A DNA stretch of 39,084 nt from Centipeda infelix ATCC 43532 (GTDB lineage Bacteria > Bacillota > Negativicutes > Selenomonadales > Selenomonadaceae): NCBI RefSeq assembly GCF_000234095.1, contig NZ_JH376798.1, positions 546,585-585,668 of the forward strand, given 5' to 3'. Positions 25,416 through 34,334 of the stretch are shown piece by piece (positions within the stretch are counted from its first letter, which is position 1; every line of letters begins with the position of its first letter). A model generated the notes under the pieces. That model was not told the origin of the DNA. It did not search any database and saw only the letters and a list, made by a program, of their open reading frames with translations. Made by a program: the position numbers and the translations under genes.

Positions 25416-25970
25416 ATGACGGAAAAAAAGCGGCGGCGGCAGGAGACACTGGTTATGGCAGTACGGAAAGAGCCGTTTCTAACGGACGAAGCACTCGCAA
25501 AAAAACTTGCCGTGAGCGTGCAGACGGTACGGCTTGACCGCACTGAGCTTGGCATCCCGGAGCTGCGCGCCCGCGTGCGTATGCTCGCGGAGAATGCGCG
25601 TGAGAAGGTACGCGCCATTCCGCATACCGAGGTGATCGGCGATCTGCTCTCTCTTGAGCTTGGGCGGACGGGGACATCGGCGCTGCGCGTGACGGATGAT
25701 CTCCTCTTTGCCGATTCGGAGATTGCACGCGGTACGGCCCTCTTCTCGCAGGCGAATTCGCTTGCGCTTGCAATTATTGACGCTCCGATCGCGATGACAG
25801 GCGTTGCCAATGTGAAGTATAAGACCCCGATCAAGAAGGGGGATACGGTCATCGCGCACGCGGAGATCGTGAAGACGCGCGGCAACAAGATCTTTGTCTG
25901 GGTCAAGACATATCGGGAGGACAAAGAGGTCTTCCGTGCGAAGTTTATTGTTGTGTCCCTACAGCAGTGA
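25416..25970 (+). CDS. fapR: Fatty acid and phospholipid regulator FapR
   Basis: This 184-residue repressor of membrane lipid genes is relieved by malonyl-CoA. It has an N-terminal DeoR-like helix-turn-helix (about 10-55, RRRQETLVMAVRKEPFLTDE then LAVSVQTVRLDRTELGIPELR) and a C-terminal hot-dog (thioesterase-like) effector domain (about 75-180, ANVKYKTPIKKGDTVIAHAEI). ATG 25416 follows GAGAGGGG; GTG 25413 is possible but too close to that site. The gene leads the lipid operon and has a FapR box at its own promoter. Confidence 0.96.
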   Translation: MTEKKRRRQETLVMAVRKEPFLTDEALAKKLAVSVQTVRLDRTELGIPELRARVRMLAENAREKVRAIPHTEVIGDLLSLELGRTGTSALRVTDDLLFADSEIARGTALFSQANSLALAIIDAPIAMTGVANVKYKTPIKKGDTVIAHAEIVKTRGNKIFVWVKTYREDKEVFRAKFIVVSLQQ

Positions 25971-25997
25971 CAGACAGGATGGGGAAGGGAGTGCAGG

Positions 25998-27011
25998 ATG
26001 CGTATAGCGGTCGATGCAATGGGCGGCGATTTCGCACCGAAGGAGATTGTGCAGGGCGCGGTGGAGGCGGCAAAGAAATTTGACTGCGAGATCGTGCTGA
26101 TCGGCGATGAGCAGCAGATCCATGCGGAGCTCGGCAGTGTGGATGCTGAGGCGCTCCGCATCTCTATCGTTCATGCCTCCGAGGTTATCGGTATGGATGA
26201 GCACCCCGCCGAGGCGGTGCGCTCCAAGAAGGACGCCTCCATTGTGGTTGCGACCCGTCTCGTGAAGGAAGGCAGCTGCGACGCGGTGTTTTCCGCCGGA
26301 TCGACAGGGGCGGCCGTGGCAGCGGCACAGCTGATCCTGCACCGCATCCGCGGGGTCGGACGACCCTCGATTGCGACGCCGATGCCGACCCCCGATGGCG
26401 TGACGCTCATGCTCGACTCGGGCGCAAACGTCGACTCGAAACCCGAACATCTCGTGCAGAGCGCGGTTATGGGGTCGCTCTATGCACAGTACGTTTTTGG
26501 TATCGAACATCCGCGTGTCGGCCTTCTCAACATTGGGGAGGAGGAGACGAAGGGCAACGAGCAGACGAAGGAGACTTATCCGCTGCTCAAGGCAGAGCCT
26601 AACATTCACTTCTGCGGCAATGCCGAAGGGCGCGATGTCCCGAAGGGGAACTTCGATGTTGTCATTTGTGATGGATTTGTCGGGAATGTTGTGTTAAAAT
26701 TTGCAGAGGGGCTTGCGAAAACAATTTTGGGGCTTATCCGTGAGGAGATTCGCGGTGCCGGACTGATGGCAAGGCTCGGAGCGCTCCTCCTCATGCCGAC
26801 GCTGCGCCGTCTTGGCAAACGGCTGGATGTTCGCGAGTATGGCGGTGCGCCGCTGCTCGGTGTGAATGGCTGCTGTGTGATCGGTCACGGCTCATCGGAT
26901 GCCAAATCCGTTGCAAGCGCGATCGGTGTGACGGTGGACTATGTGAATGGAAAAGTTCTGGATCAGATCCGTGATGCTCTGGCAAAGGAGGGAGAGATCA
27001 GTCGTGCCTAA
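25998..27011 (+). CDS. plsX: Phosphate acyltransferase PlsX
   Basis: This 337-residue enzyme converts acyl-ACP to acyl-phosphate, the acyl donor for PlsY in phospholipid synthesis, at the membrane surface. The start IAVDAMGGDFAP is the family signature, with FSAGSTGAAVAAA, GLLNIGEEETKGNEQTKE and VICDGFVGNVVLK further on. It follows fapR by 27 bases, and its stop overlaps the fabH start by eight bases. This fapR-plsX-fab order is a classic Firmicutes arrangement. Confidence 0.97.
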   Translation: MRIAVDAMGGDFAPKEIVQGAVEAAKKFDCEIVLIGDEQQIHAELGSVDAEALRISIVHASEVIGMDEHPAEAVRSKKDASIVVATRLVKEGSCDAVFSAGSTGAAVAAAQLILHRIRGVGRPSIATPMPTPDGVTLMLDSGANVDSKPEHLVQSAVMGSLYAQYVFGIEHPRVGLLNIGEEETKGNEQTKETYPLLKAEPNIHFCGNAEGRDVPKGNFDVVICDGFVGNVVLKFAEGLAKTILGLIREEIRGAGLMARLGALLLMPTLRRLGKRLDVREYGGAPLLGVNGCCVIGHGSSDAKSVASAIGVTVDYVNGKVLDQIRDALAKEGEISRA

Positions 27012-28008
27012 GATCAGCGCAGGCATCCTCGGGACGGGCTACTACGTTCCGGAGCGGGTGCTGACGAATTTCGACCTGGAGAAGATGGTTCAGACGAACG
27101 ATGCCTGGATCGTCGAGCGTACCGGCATTCATGAACGTCGGATTGCGGCGGATGGAGAACCAGTCTCTGTGCTGGCGCAGTATGCGGCGGAGATGGCACT
27201 CGCCGATGCAAACGTGGATGCTGCCGATCTCGATCTCATCATCATGGCGACCCTCACATCGGACCGCATCATACCGTCGACGGCGTGCGTGCTTCAAGAT
27301 CGTCTCGGGGCAAAACACGCAGCGGCATTTGATCTTTCGGCGGCGTGTTCCGGCTTCGTCTATGCCGCCTCGATTGCGACGCAGTTCATTGAGAACGGCG
27401 TATACCGCCGCGTTCTTGTCATCGGCGGTGAGACCCTGTCCAAGGTCATTGACTGGCAGGACCGCAACACCTGTGTTCTCTTTGGAGACGGTGCGGGCGC
27501 GGCCGTGTTTGGTCCGGTCGAGGAGGGCTATGGAATACGTTCCTTTGATCTCGGCAGTGACGGCTCGGGCGGCGATGCACTCGATATCCCGTCGAGCGGC
27601 AGCCTTTGCCCCGTGACACCCGAGACGATTGAACAGCGTCTCAACTTCGTCCATATGGACGGCAAGGCGGTCTTCCGCTTTGCGACCAAGGTTATGGGGC
27701 GTACAGTGGAGGCTTCCCTCGAACACGCGGGAATGCAGCGCGAGGAGCTCGACTACCTCGTCCCACATCAGGCGAATATCCGTATTATCCAAGCGGCCGC
27801 CAAAAGGCTGGCGATGCCGATGGACAAGGTTATTATAAATATTCATCGTTACGGCAATATGTCTGCCGCATCCATCCCTGTCGCCCTCGCGGAGGCGGCG
27901 CACGCGCAACAGTTCAAAAAGGGAGACAACATCGCCCTCGCAGGTTTCGGCGCGGGACTTACATGGGCATCGTGTATTATGAAGTGGGCGAAGGAGGAAA
28001 ACGGTTAA
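27004..28008 (+). CDS. fabH: Beta-ketoacyl-ACP synthase III
   Basis: This 334-residue enzyme starts type II fatty acid synthesis by condensing acyl-CoA with malonyl-ACP. The catalytic triad is visible as Cys115 (SAACSGF), His254 (VPHQANIR) and Asn284 (HRYGNMSAAS), with a GDGAGAAVFG loop at 160-169. I chose GTG 27004 because the protein then begins with the usual short lead to ILGTGYYVPE, and AAGGAGGGAGA lies upstream. The in-frame ATG at 26947 lies inside plsX. The stop overlaps the fabK start as TAATG. Confidence 0.96.
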   Translation: MPKISAGILGTGYYVPERVLTNFDLEKMVQTNDAWIVERTGIHERRIAADGEPVSVLAQYAAEMALADANVDAADLDLIIMATLTSDRIIPSTACVLQDRLGAKHAAAFDLSAACSGFVYAASIATQFIENGVYRRVLVIGGETLSKVIDWQDRNTCVLFGDGAGAAVFGPVEEGYGIRSFDLGSDGSGGDALDIPSSGSLCPVTPETIEQRLNFVHMDGKAVFRFATKVMGRTVEASLEHAGMQREELDYLVPHQANIRIIQAAAKRLAMPMDKVIINIHRYGNMSAASIPVALAEAAHAQQFKKGDNIALAGFGAGLTWASCIMKWAKEENG

Positions 28009-28955
28009 TGTTTGAACACAATCCGATCTGTCAGATGCTTGGCATCAAGTATCCAATCTTCCAAGGTGGCATGGCATGGATCGGCACAGCCGAACTTGCC
28101 TCTGCTGTCTCCAACGCGGGGGGGCTTGGACTGATCGGTGCCGGCCACATGCCGCCCGATGCACTCAGGAATGAGATTCACAAGGTCAAGGGCTGGACGG
28201 ACAGGCCCTTCGGTGTGAATGTCATGCTCATGAGTCCCTTTGTCAAGGAAGTCATGCAGGTTGTTCTGGAGGAGCGCGTACCCGTCATCACGACAGGTGC
28301 AGGCAACCCCGGCGAGTATGTGCCGGCACTTAAGGAGATCGGCTCGAAGGTGATTCCCGTTGTGGCGTCGGTCGCACTCGCGCGTCGCCTTGTGCGTACG
28401 GGCGTGGATGCCGTCATCGCCGAGGGCACGGAGTCCGGTGGTCACATCGGTGAAATTACGACAATGGCTCTGCTCCCACAGGTGGTGGACGCTGTGGATG
28501 TGCCCGTCATCGGTGCAGGCGGCATTGGTGATTCGCGCGGCATGGCGGCAGCGTTCGCGCTTGGTGCACAGGCGATCCAAATGGGTTCGCGCTTTGTTCT
28601 GAGTGAGGAGTGTATCGCGCATCCGAACTACAAGAATGCCGTGCTCAAGGCCAAGGATCGCTCAACCGTCGTCACGGGACGTTCGCTCGGACATCCCGCG
28701 CGCGTTCTCCAGAACAAGCTCTCACGCAAGTATGAGGAGATGGAGGCTGCGGGTGCGTCGAACGAGGAACTCGAGCAGCTCGGCGTCGGTAGTCTCCACC
28801 GTGCAACGCATGAGGGCGATGTCGACAACGGCTCCGTCATGATCGGCGAGATTTCCGGCATGCTTTCGGACATCAAGCCGGTTGCAAAGATCATCGAGGA
28901 TATCGTCAGCGGTCTTCCAGGCGCAATGGATGCCGCACGCAAGACCTGTGAGTGA
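28008..28955 (+). CDS. fabK: Enoyl-ACP reductase II (FMN-dependent)
   Basis: This 315-residue flavin enzyme of the nitronate-monooxygenase fold reduces enoyl-ACP to acyl-ACP, the last step of each elongation round, and replaces FabI in many Firmicutes. PIFQGGMAW (residues 15-23), GLIGAGHM, AEGTESGGHIGEITTMALLPQ and PVIGAGGIGDSRGMAAAFALGA fit FabK well. Its position among fabH, fabD, fabG and acpP supports the assignment over a general flavin oxidoreductase. ATG 28008 overlaps the fabH stop; an earlier in-frame start is unsupported. A second, more distant paralogue is at 31370. Confidence 0.94.
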   Translation: MFEHNPICQMLGIKYPIFQGGMAWIGTAELASAVSNAGGLGLIGAGHMPPDALRNEIHKVKGWTDRPFGVNVMLMSPFVKEVMQVVLEERVPVITTGAGNPGEYVPALKEIGSKVIPVVASVALARRLVRTGVDAVIAEGTESGGHIGEITTMALLPQVVDAVDVPVIGAGGIGDSRGMAAAFALGAQAIQMGSRFVLSEECIAHPNYKNAVLKAKDRSTVVTGRSLGHPARVLQNKLSRKYEEMEAAGASNEELEQLGVGSLHRATHEGDVDNGSVMIGEISGMLSDIKPVAKIIEDIVSGLPGAMDAARKTCE

Positions 28956-28966
28956 GGGGGATCACG

Positions 28967-29902
28967 ATGGGAAAACTTGCATTTCTGTTCCCGGGTCAGG
29001 GAGCGCAGGTCGTCGGGATGGGGAAGGATTTCTTCGATACCTATGACCTTGCCAAGAAGCGTTTTGCAGAGGCAGATGAGGCTCTGGGCTACTCCATCAG
29101 CAAACTTTGCTTCGAGGGGCCTGCCGATCAGCTGCAGCTGACCGAGCATACGCAGCCCGCGATCCTCACGGTGGCGGTTATCGCCTCCGAGCTTTTGCGT
29201 GCGGAGGGCATCGAGCCCAAGATCGCAGCGGGGCACAGCCTCGGTGAGTATGCGGCACTCGTTGCAGCGGGCGTTCTGTCGTTCCAGGATGCTGTCCTGC
29301 TCGTACACAAGCGCGGTGCCTATATGCAGGAAGCCGTTCCTGTGGGCGAGGGGGCAATGGCTGCGGTCATCGGTCTCGACGATGAGACGATCGTCTCCGT
29401 GTGTGCCGAGGCAAGCTCTGCGGGGGCTGTTCAGGCGGTCAACTTCAACTGCCCCGGACAGACGGTCATCGCGGGCACGGCAAAGGGCGTAGAGACGGCA
29501 GTTCAGCGCTTGCAGGAAAAGGGCGCAAAGAAGGCGGTCATTCTGCCGGTCTCCGCACCGTTCCACTCGACGCTGATGGAGCCCGCCGCGAAGAAACTCG
29601 CAGCGGAGCTCGACAAGGTGGAGCTGCATGATGCAGCATTCCCCGTGGTCTCGAACTACACGGGCGGACTTCAGCAGACCGCAGCGGAGATCAAGGCGAA
29701 TCTTGTCGCACAGGCGGATCATCCCGTACGTTGGATCGCGTGTGTAAATACCATGCGTGACTTCGGTGCGGATACCTATGTCGAGTGCGGTCCGGGCAAG
29801 ACGCTTGCAGGCTTCAACAAACGCATTGACAAGGCTCTGAAGAGCCTGAACGTCGAGAATGTTGAATCCCTGCAAAAAACACTTGACACACTAAAGAAGT
29901 AA
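28967..29902 (+). CDS. fabD: Malonyl-CoA:ACP transacylase
   Basis: This 311-residue enzyme loads malonyl groups onto acyl carrier protein. It shows FLFPGQGAQ at the start, nucleophile Ser91 in GHSLGEY, and the catalytic histidine in SAPFHSTLM (about 200). ATG 28967 is eleven bases after the fabK stop, with GTGAGGGG before it; a five-residue upstream extension lacks support. It is an operon member between fabK and fabG. Confidence 0.96.
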   Translation: MGKLAFLFPGQGAQVVGMGKDFFDTYDLAKKRFAEADEALGYSISKLCFEGPADQLQLTEHTQPAILTVAVIASELLRAEGIEPKIAAGHSLGEYAALVAAGVLSFQDAVLLVHKRGAYMQEAVPVGEGAMAAVIGLDDETIVSVCAEASSAGAVQAVNFNCPGQTVIAGTAKGVETAVQRLQEKGAKKAVILPVSAPFHSTLMEPAAKKLAAELDKVELHDAAFPVVSNYTGGLQQTAAEIKANLVAQADHPVRWIACVNTMRDFGADTYVECGPGKTLAGFNKRIDKALKSLNVENVESLQKTLDTLKK

Positions 29903-29939
29903 TGATTAAATGAATTCGGTTGAAATGAAGGAGGATAAT

Positions 29940-30683
29940 ATGCTTCTTGAGGGCAAAGTTGCTCTTGTTACGGGCGGTTCCCGTGGCATAGGGCGTGCGA
30001 TCGCCATCCGCCTTGCACAGGAGGGGGCGAAGGTCGCTGTCAACTATGCGGGCAATCAGGCTGCCGCCGAGGAAGTCAAATCCATCATTGAGGCACAGGG
30101 CGGTACGGCTCTCCTCGTTCAGACGAACGTTGCGGACAGTGTCGCTGCGGCGGAGATGGTCGCGCGTGTCCACGCTGAACTCGGTGGACTTGACATTCTC
30201 GTCAACAATGCGGGCATTACGCGTGATACGCTCCTCGTCCGCATGAAGGACGAGGACTTCGATGCGGTGATCAGCACAAACCTCAAAGGCATCTACGCCT
30301 GCACGAAGGCTGCTGCAAAATTCATGACGAAGCAACGCAGCGGGCGTATCGTAAATCTCTCCTCTGTTGTCGGTGAAATCGGCAACGTGGGGCAGACGAA
30401 CTACGCAGCTGCTAAGGCGGGTGTGATTGGCTTCTCAAAGGCGGCGGCAAAGGAGCTTGCGCCGCGTGGAATTACGGTCAACGTCATTGCCCCCGGCTTC
30501 ATTGATACCGATATGACGGCTGTCCTCAAGGACAGCATTCGCGAAAAGCTTGTCGAGAGCATTCCACTTGGGGCTCTCGGCAAACCGGAGCATGTTGCCG
30601 ATGCTGTACTCTTCCTTGTGAGTGAAGCAGCATCGTACATTACTGGCCAGACGCTGAATGTAGACGGCGGCATGGTTATGTAG
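29940..30683 (+). CDS. fabG: 3-oxoacyl-ACP reductase
   Basis: This 247-residue short-chain dehydrogenase performs the NADPH-dependent reduction of beta-ketoacyl-ACP. The nucleotide motif is TGGSRGIG (about 12-19), followed by NNAGIT, the catalytic Ser ([10 protein letters not shown]) and YAAAKAG with the Tyr/Lys pair. The C-terminus [14 protein letters not shown] is typical. ATG 29940 follows AAGGAGG by about five bases; an earlier in-frame ATG at 29910 has a weak site. acpP follows after 36 bases. Confidence 0.96.
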   Translation: MLLEGKVALVTGGSRGIGRAIAIRLAQEGAKVAVNYAGNQAAAEEVKSIIEAQGGTALLVQTNVADSVAAAEMVARVHAELGGLDILVNNAGITRDTLLVRMKDEDFDAVISTNLKGIYACTKAAAKFMTKQRSGRIVNLSSVVGEIGNVGQTNYAAAKAGVIGFSKAAAKELAPRGITVNVIAPGFIDTDMTAVLKDSIREKLVESIPLGALGKPEHVADAVLFLVSEAASYITGQTLNVDGGMVM

Positions 30684-30719
30684 CATACAATCAATCTATA
30701 TAAAGGAGGTGAAACACGC

Positions 30720-30950
30720 ATGGCAACGTTTGACAAGGTTCGCGACATTGTCGTAGAACAGCTTGGCTCGGAGGCGGATGAAGTCACCCTCGAGTCCACC
30801 TTCATTGACGATCTTGGCGCAGATTCGCTCGATATCGTTGAGCTCATCATGGCTTTCGAGGAGGAATTCAATGTAGAAATCCCCGACGAAGCTGCTGAGA
30901 AGATTAAAACGGTTCAGGATGTCGTCAACTACATCGATCAGAACAAGTAA
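30720..30950 (+). CDS. acpP: Acyl carrier protein
   Basis: This 76-residue acidic four-helix protein carries acyl chains on a phosphopantetheine arm attached to Ser36 in [12 protein letters not shown]. The ribosome site AAAGGAGGTGA is nearly a full match to the 16S tail, as expected for a very abundant protein. A terminator follows after about 50 bases, so it ends the FapR-controlled operon. Confidence 0.98.
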   Translation: MATFDKVRDIVVEQLGSEADEVTLESTFIDDLGADSLDIVELIMAFEEEFNVEIPDEAAEKIKTVQDVVNYIDQNK

Positions 30951-30999
30951 GAAAACGCGGTTCTTTGCCGCAATCGTGCACAAAACTCGTCTTTTAGGG

Positions 31000-31036
31000 A
31001 AATCCCGTGACAGCTCAGGCGCACGGGATTTTTCTC
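31000..31036 (+). terminator. Terminator after acpP
   Basis: AAATCCCGTG and CACGGGATTT form a 10-bp stem, followed by TTTCTC. Confidence 0.85.
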
Positions 31037-31048
31037 AAAAGACACTAT

Positions 31049-31208
31049 GGAAGCACTGATAAGTTCAGCCGCATCATCTTGACGCATCTTTTTTGCCCGA
31101 ACTGTGCCCGCGATCCTCCACATAGCTTTGGCTATGCGTCCGGTTTGCCTCCTTGTTCGGACGAAAAATCTATGCCAATCTGACGGATTTCATTTTATCA
31201 GCGATTCC
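31049..31208 (+). mobile_element. MITE-like element, copy 1
   Basis: This 160-bp non-coding element has ends GGAAGCACTGATAA and TTATCAGCGATTCC, imperfect terminal inverted repeats. Its two arms pair over about 50 bases (TTTTTTGCCCGAAC against GTTCGGACGAAAAA), so it can fold into one long hairpin. An inverted copy is at 34335-34495, with about nine of ten bases the same. TAT flanks both ends, a possible three-base target duplication. The ends loosely resemble IS5-group termini, a tentative link. Confidence 0.8.
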
Positions 31209-31226
31209 TATAACTTTGCATACAAT

Positions 31227-31328
31227 CAGGGCGGCAGTGCCCTGTTGTCATACAGATATACCGCGTGGACAAGGGCATCCTGCCAACGCGGGAAATTTCG
31301 TGTGGAGAGAACCGTGTTTGAAAAACAC
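31227..31328 (+). promoter_or_regulatory. Structured leader of the second fabK-like gene
   Basis: Three hairpins follow one another: CAGGGC/GCCCTG (31227-31244), CCGCGTGG/CCAACGCGG (31261-31291) and GTGTTT-GAA-AAACAC (31314-31328). GGAGGG and ATG 31370 come after. It does not match any riboswitch class that I can recognise. Confidence 0.4.
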
Positions 31329-31369
31329 AAGCTTACTGTGAGGCGTACTCTCCCGATTGGAGGGCTTAT

Positions 31370-32317
31370 ATGAGACTACCCGAGGTGAGGATTGGCAACA
31401 AAGTTGCCACCTTCCCCATCATTCAGGGCGGTATGGCGATCCGCATCACAACAGCGCGGCTTGCAGCCGCTGCTGCCAACGAGGGCGGAATCGGACTCAT
31501 CGCGGCCTCCGGCATGAAGCCGAAGGAGCTGCGCTATGAGATTCGGCTCGCACGCTCTCTTTCTCCCCATGGGATCATCGGTATCAACGAGATGGTTGCG
31601 GCGAGTGATTTCTCCGATGCCGTTAAAATTGCAATTGACGAGGGCATCGACCTCGTGGTTGCGGGGGCAGGGTTCTCCCGCGATATGTTTCAGCTTGGCA
31701 AGGAGTCCGGTACGCCCATTGTACCGATTGTCTCTACACCAAAGTTGGCGAAGATCTCCGAAAAACTCGGCGCAGCGGCTGTTGTCGTCGAGGGCAAGGA
31801 GGCGGGCGGACATCTGGGGACAGATCAGTCCGTACGCAATATCATCGCCGATGTCCGTGCGGCGGTAAAGATTCCGATCTTTGCTGCCGGCGGCATTTTG
31901 ACGGGGCAGGATATTGCCGACCTGCACAAGATGGGCGCAGATGGTGTACAGCTCGGTTCGCGCTTTGCGGCATGTCTGGAGTCCAATGCGGCGCCTTCGC
32001 TCAAACAGTACTATCTGAAATCCAAGAAGGACGATATCGTCATCATCCATAGTCCCGTGGGGTTGCCGGGGCGTGCCGTACGCACCCCCTTTTCGAAACG
32101 GATTATGGATGGTCCCGTTCCGCCGACGGTCTGCGACCGCTGCCTAAAGCAGTGCGACCATCACTTCTGCATTATCCGCGCACTATCGCGTGCGCAGCAG
32201 GGCGATCTTGAGACAGGACTTGTCTTTACGGGCGAGTTTATGCCGCGCATCGATCGTATTTTGAGTGTTCATGAGATATTTGAGGAGCTGAAGCAGCAGC
32301 TTGAGGCAGCGAACTAG
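31370..32317 (+). CDS. FabK-like/nitronate monooxygenase family flavoprotein
   Basis: This 315-residue FMN-binding TIM-barrel protein shows PIIQGGMAIRITTARLAAAAANEGGIG near the start, VVEGKEAGGHLGTDQ (about 145-159), PIFAAGGILTGQDIADLHKMGADGVQLGSRF, and a late cysteine cluster CDRC-x3-C-x4-C (about 264-275). The cluster is absent from the true FabK upstream and might bind metal or an Fe-S centre. It is a nitronate monooxygenase or an auxiliary enoyl reductase; position before fabF favours a lipid role, but sequence alone does not decide. It starts a separate unit with fabF and rnc, bounded by the two MITE copies. Confidence 0.82.
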   Translation: MRLPEVRIGNKVATFPIIQGGMAIRITTARLAAAAANEGGIGLIAASGMKPKELRYEIRLARSLSPHGIIGINEMVAASDFSDAVKIAIDEGIDLVVAGAGFSRDMFQLGKESGTPIVPIVSTPKLAKISEKLGAAAVVVEGKEAGGHLGTDQSVRNIIADVRAAVKIPIFAAGGILTGQDIADLHKMGADGVQLGSRFAACLESNAAPSLKQYYLKSKKDDIVIIHSPVGLPGRAVRTPFSKRIMDGPVPPTVCDRCLKQCDHHFCIIRALSRAQQGDLETGLVFTGEFMPRIDRILSVHEIFEELKQQLEAAN

Positions 32318-32348
32318 GGCGAGAGCGCTAGGAAAGGAGTCGGTTGGT

Positions 32349-33593
32349 TTGAAGAAGAGAATTGTCGTTACGGGGGTTGGCCCGATCACGCCGATCGGCA
32401 TTGGCAAAGACGCTTTTTGGTCAGGATTGCTTGCGGGGAAAAACGGCATTGATCGTATCACCCGCTTTGATGCAGCGCGGTATGCTGCGCAGATTGCGGG
32501 CGAGGTCAAGGACTTTAGCATTGACGGTTACATCGACAAGAAAGAGGCAAAGCGCATGGACCGCTATGCCCAGTTTGCCGTTGTGTCGGCAGGCATGGCG
32601 ATTGCGGATGCGGGACTTGATCTTGACAGCGAGGATCGCGACCGCATCGGCGCGTATGTCGGTGCGGGTATTGGCGGCATTGAGACGATGCACAGTACGT
32701 ATGAGCGCCTTTTTGACAAGGGGCCCGAGCGTGTCAGCCCCTTCTTTATCCCGATGATGATTGCCAACATGGCGGCGGGACAGGTCGCGATCAACTACGG
32801 TCTGCACGGTCCCGTGTCCTGCGTCGTGACGGCGTGTGCGACGGGGGCGAACTGCATCGGCGATGCGTTCCGTGTCATGCAGCGCGGTGATGCAGATATC
32901 ATGATCGCAGGCGGCACGGAGGCGAGCATATCCGAGGCGGCGAGCGCGGGCTTCGCGGCGATGAAGGCTCTCTGCACGGATCACAACGATGATCCCGCGC
33001 ATGCGTCGCGCCCGTTTGACAAGAACCGCTCGGGCTTCGTTATGGGCGAGGGTGCGGGTCTTGTCGTACTTGAGACGCTTGAACACGCGGAGGAGCGCGG
33101 CGCACACATCTATGCTGAGCTCGTCGGCTATGGCTCCAACTCCGACGGCTATCACATTACGAGCCCTGCGCCGCATGGCGAATATCAGGCGAAGTGCATG
33201 AAGTACGCCCTCGACGATGCGGGACTCAGCCCGGAGGATATCGACTATATCAATGCACATGGCACCTCCACGCATATGAACGATCTCTGTGAGACCGAGG
33301 CGATCAAGACAGTTTGGGGCGCGGCGGCGAAGGATGTGGCTGTCTCCTCGATCAAGTCCATGACGGGGCACCTCCTCGGTGCAGCGGGCAGCGTCGAGCT
33401 GATTGCGTCGGCACTTGCGGTCGAAAACGATATGCTCCCCCCGACGATCAACTATGATACGCCGGATGAGGGGCTGGATCTCGACTATGTACCGAACAAG
33501 TCACGTGCCAAGACAGTGCGTGCGGCGATTTCGAACTCCTTTGGCTTCGGCGGGCACAATGCCTGTCTCGTCGTCAAGAAGTATCAGAAGTAA
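32349..33593 (+). CDS. fabF: Beta-ketoacyl-ACP synthase II
   Basis: This 414-residue condensing enzyme elongates acyl chains with malonyl-ACP. The active site is Cys163 (VVTACATGANC), with the two histidines in NAHGTSTHMND (about 304) and SMTGHLLGAAG (about 341) and a C-terminal SFGFGGHNACLV. The start is TTG 32349 with AAAGGAG nine bases upstream, which gives the standard N-terminus KKRIVVTGVG. An ATG at 32301 in the preceding gene would add 16 unlikely residues. It is 31 bases after the FabK-like gene. Confidence 0.96.
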   Translation: MKKRIVVTGVGPITPIGIGKDAFWSGLLAGKNGIDRITRFDAARYAAQIAGEVKDFSIDGYIDKKEAKRMDRYAQFAVVSAGMAIADAGLDLDSEDRDRIGAYVGAGIGGIETMHSTYERLFDKGPERVSPFFIPMMIANMAAGQVAINYGLHGPVSCVVTACATGANCIGDAFRVMQRGDADIMIAGGTEASISEAASAGFAAMKALCTDHNDDPAHASRPFDKNRSGFVMGEGAGLVVLETLEHAEERGAHIYAELVGYGSNSDGYHITSPAPHGEYQAKCMKYALDDAGLSPEDIDYINAHGTSTHMNDLCETEAIKTVWGAAAKDVAVSSIKSMTGHLLGAAGSVELIASALAVENDMLPPTINYDTPDEGLDLDYVPNKSRAKTVRAAISNSFGFGGHNACLVVKKYQK

Positions 33594-33597
33594 AACA

Positions 33598-34314
33598 ATG
33601 ACATATGAAATGACAGAGAAAAGACGCGCAGAACTTGTGCGTCTTTCTGGACAAATAGGGGTTTCTTTTCATGACCTCTCTCTTTTGGATGAGGCATTGA
33701 CGCATCCTTCTTATACAAACGAAAAAAAGGATGCCATAACGCATAACGAACGTCTGGAATTTCTGGGTGATGCCGTGCTGGAGCTTGCCTCCAGCACCTA
33801 TTTATATGCGCGCTTTCCGGACTGTACCGAGGGGGAACTCACGAAGATGCGTGCGAGTCTTGTCCAGAGTGAGACGCTGGCGCGGCTTGCGCGGCAGCTT
33901 GACCTCGGCAGCTATCTGCGGCTTGGACGAGGGGAACTGCTCGGCGGTGGTGCAGACCGACAGAACAATCTTGAGAATGCGTTCGAGGCGGTCATCGGTG
34001 CGGTCTATCTGGATCGTGGTTGGGAGACGGCGCAGGACTACGTTGCGCGTCAGCTTGCCTCCGAGGCGACGCTTGTTCGGCACAGTCACGTATCGCACGA
34101 CTATAAGACCGCGTTGCAGGAGCATATCCAGCAGAAGCGTCACGCGAGCATTGCCTACGAACTGATCGGCGAGACCGGGCCCGATCATGACAAACGCTTT
34201 ACCACGCGTGTCCTCATTGCGGGACAGGCGATGGGAGAGGGGACAGGCCGCAGCAAGAAAGAGGCGGAGCAACAGGCGGCAGCGGCGGCACTTCATCGGA
34301 TCAAGCATGGCTGA
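33598..34314 (+). CDS. rnc: Ribonuclease III
   Basis: This 238-residue double-strand-specific RNase processes rRNA and mRNA. The catalytic signature HNERLEFLGDAVLEL (about 49-63) and the second acidic site NAFEAVIGAVYLD (about 123-135) are present. A C-terminal dsRNA-binding domain covers about 165-236, with GRSKKEAEQQAAAAAL. ATG 33598 lies four bases after the fabF stop with only a weak AGAAG ribosome site, so translation is probably coupled to fabF. fabF-rnc neighbours are frequent in Firmicutes. No intrinsic terminator follows; the MITE hairpin begins 20 bases later. Confidence 0.96.
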   Translation: MTYEMTEKRRAELVRLSGQIGVSFHDLSLLDEALTHPSYTNEKKDAITHNERLEFLGDAVLELASSTYLYARFPDCTEGELTKMRASLVQSETLARLARQLDLGSYLRLGRGELLGGGADRQNNLENAFEAVIGAVYLDRGWETAQDYVARQLASEATLVRHSHVSHDYKTALQEHIQQKRHASIAYELIGETGPDHDKRFTTRVLIAGQAMGEGTGRSKKEAEQQAAAAALHRIKHG

Positions 34315-34334
34315 ACGTATCGGTACTTCCTTAA

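Larger units (their letters stand above)
30951..31369. other. Gap holding terminator, MITE copy 1 and structured leader
   Basis: These 419 bases contain no gene that I can support. In order they hold the acpP terminator, the MITE-like element (31049-31208), a possible -10 box TACAAT (31221-31226) and three small stem-loops before the second FabK-like gene. Confidence 0.6.

Noticed and set aside
31209-31369. T-box or known riboswitch before the second FabK-like gene
   Set aside because: No T-box sequence and no conserved riboswitch core is seen, only three simple stems.
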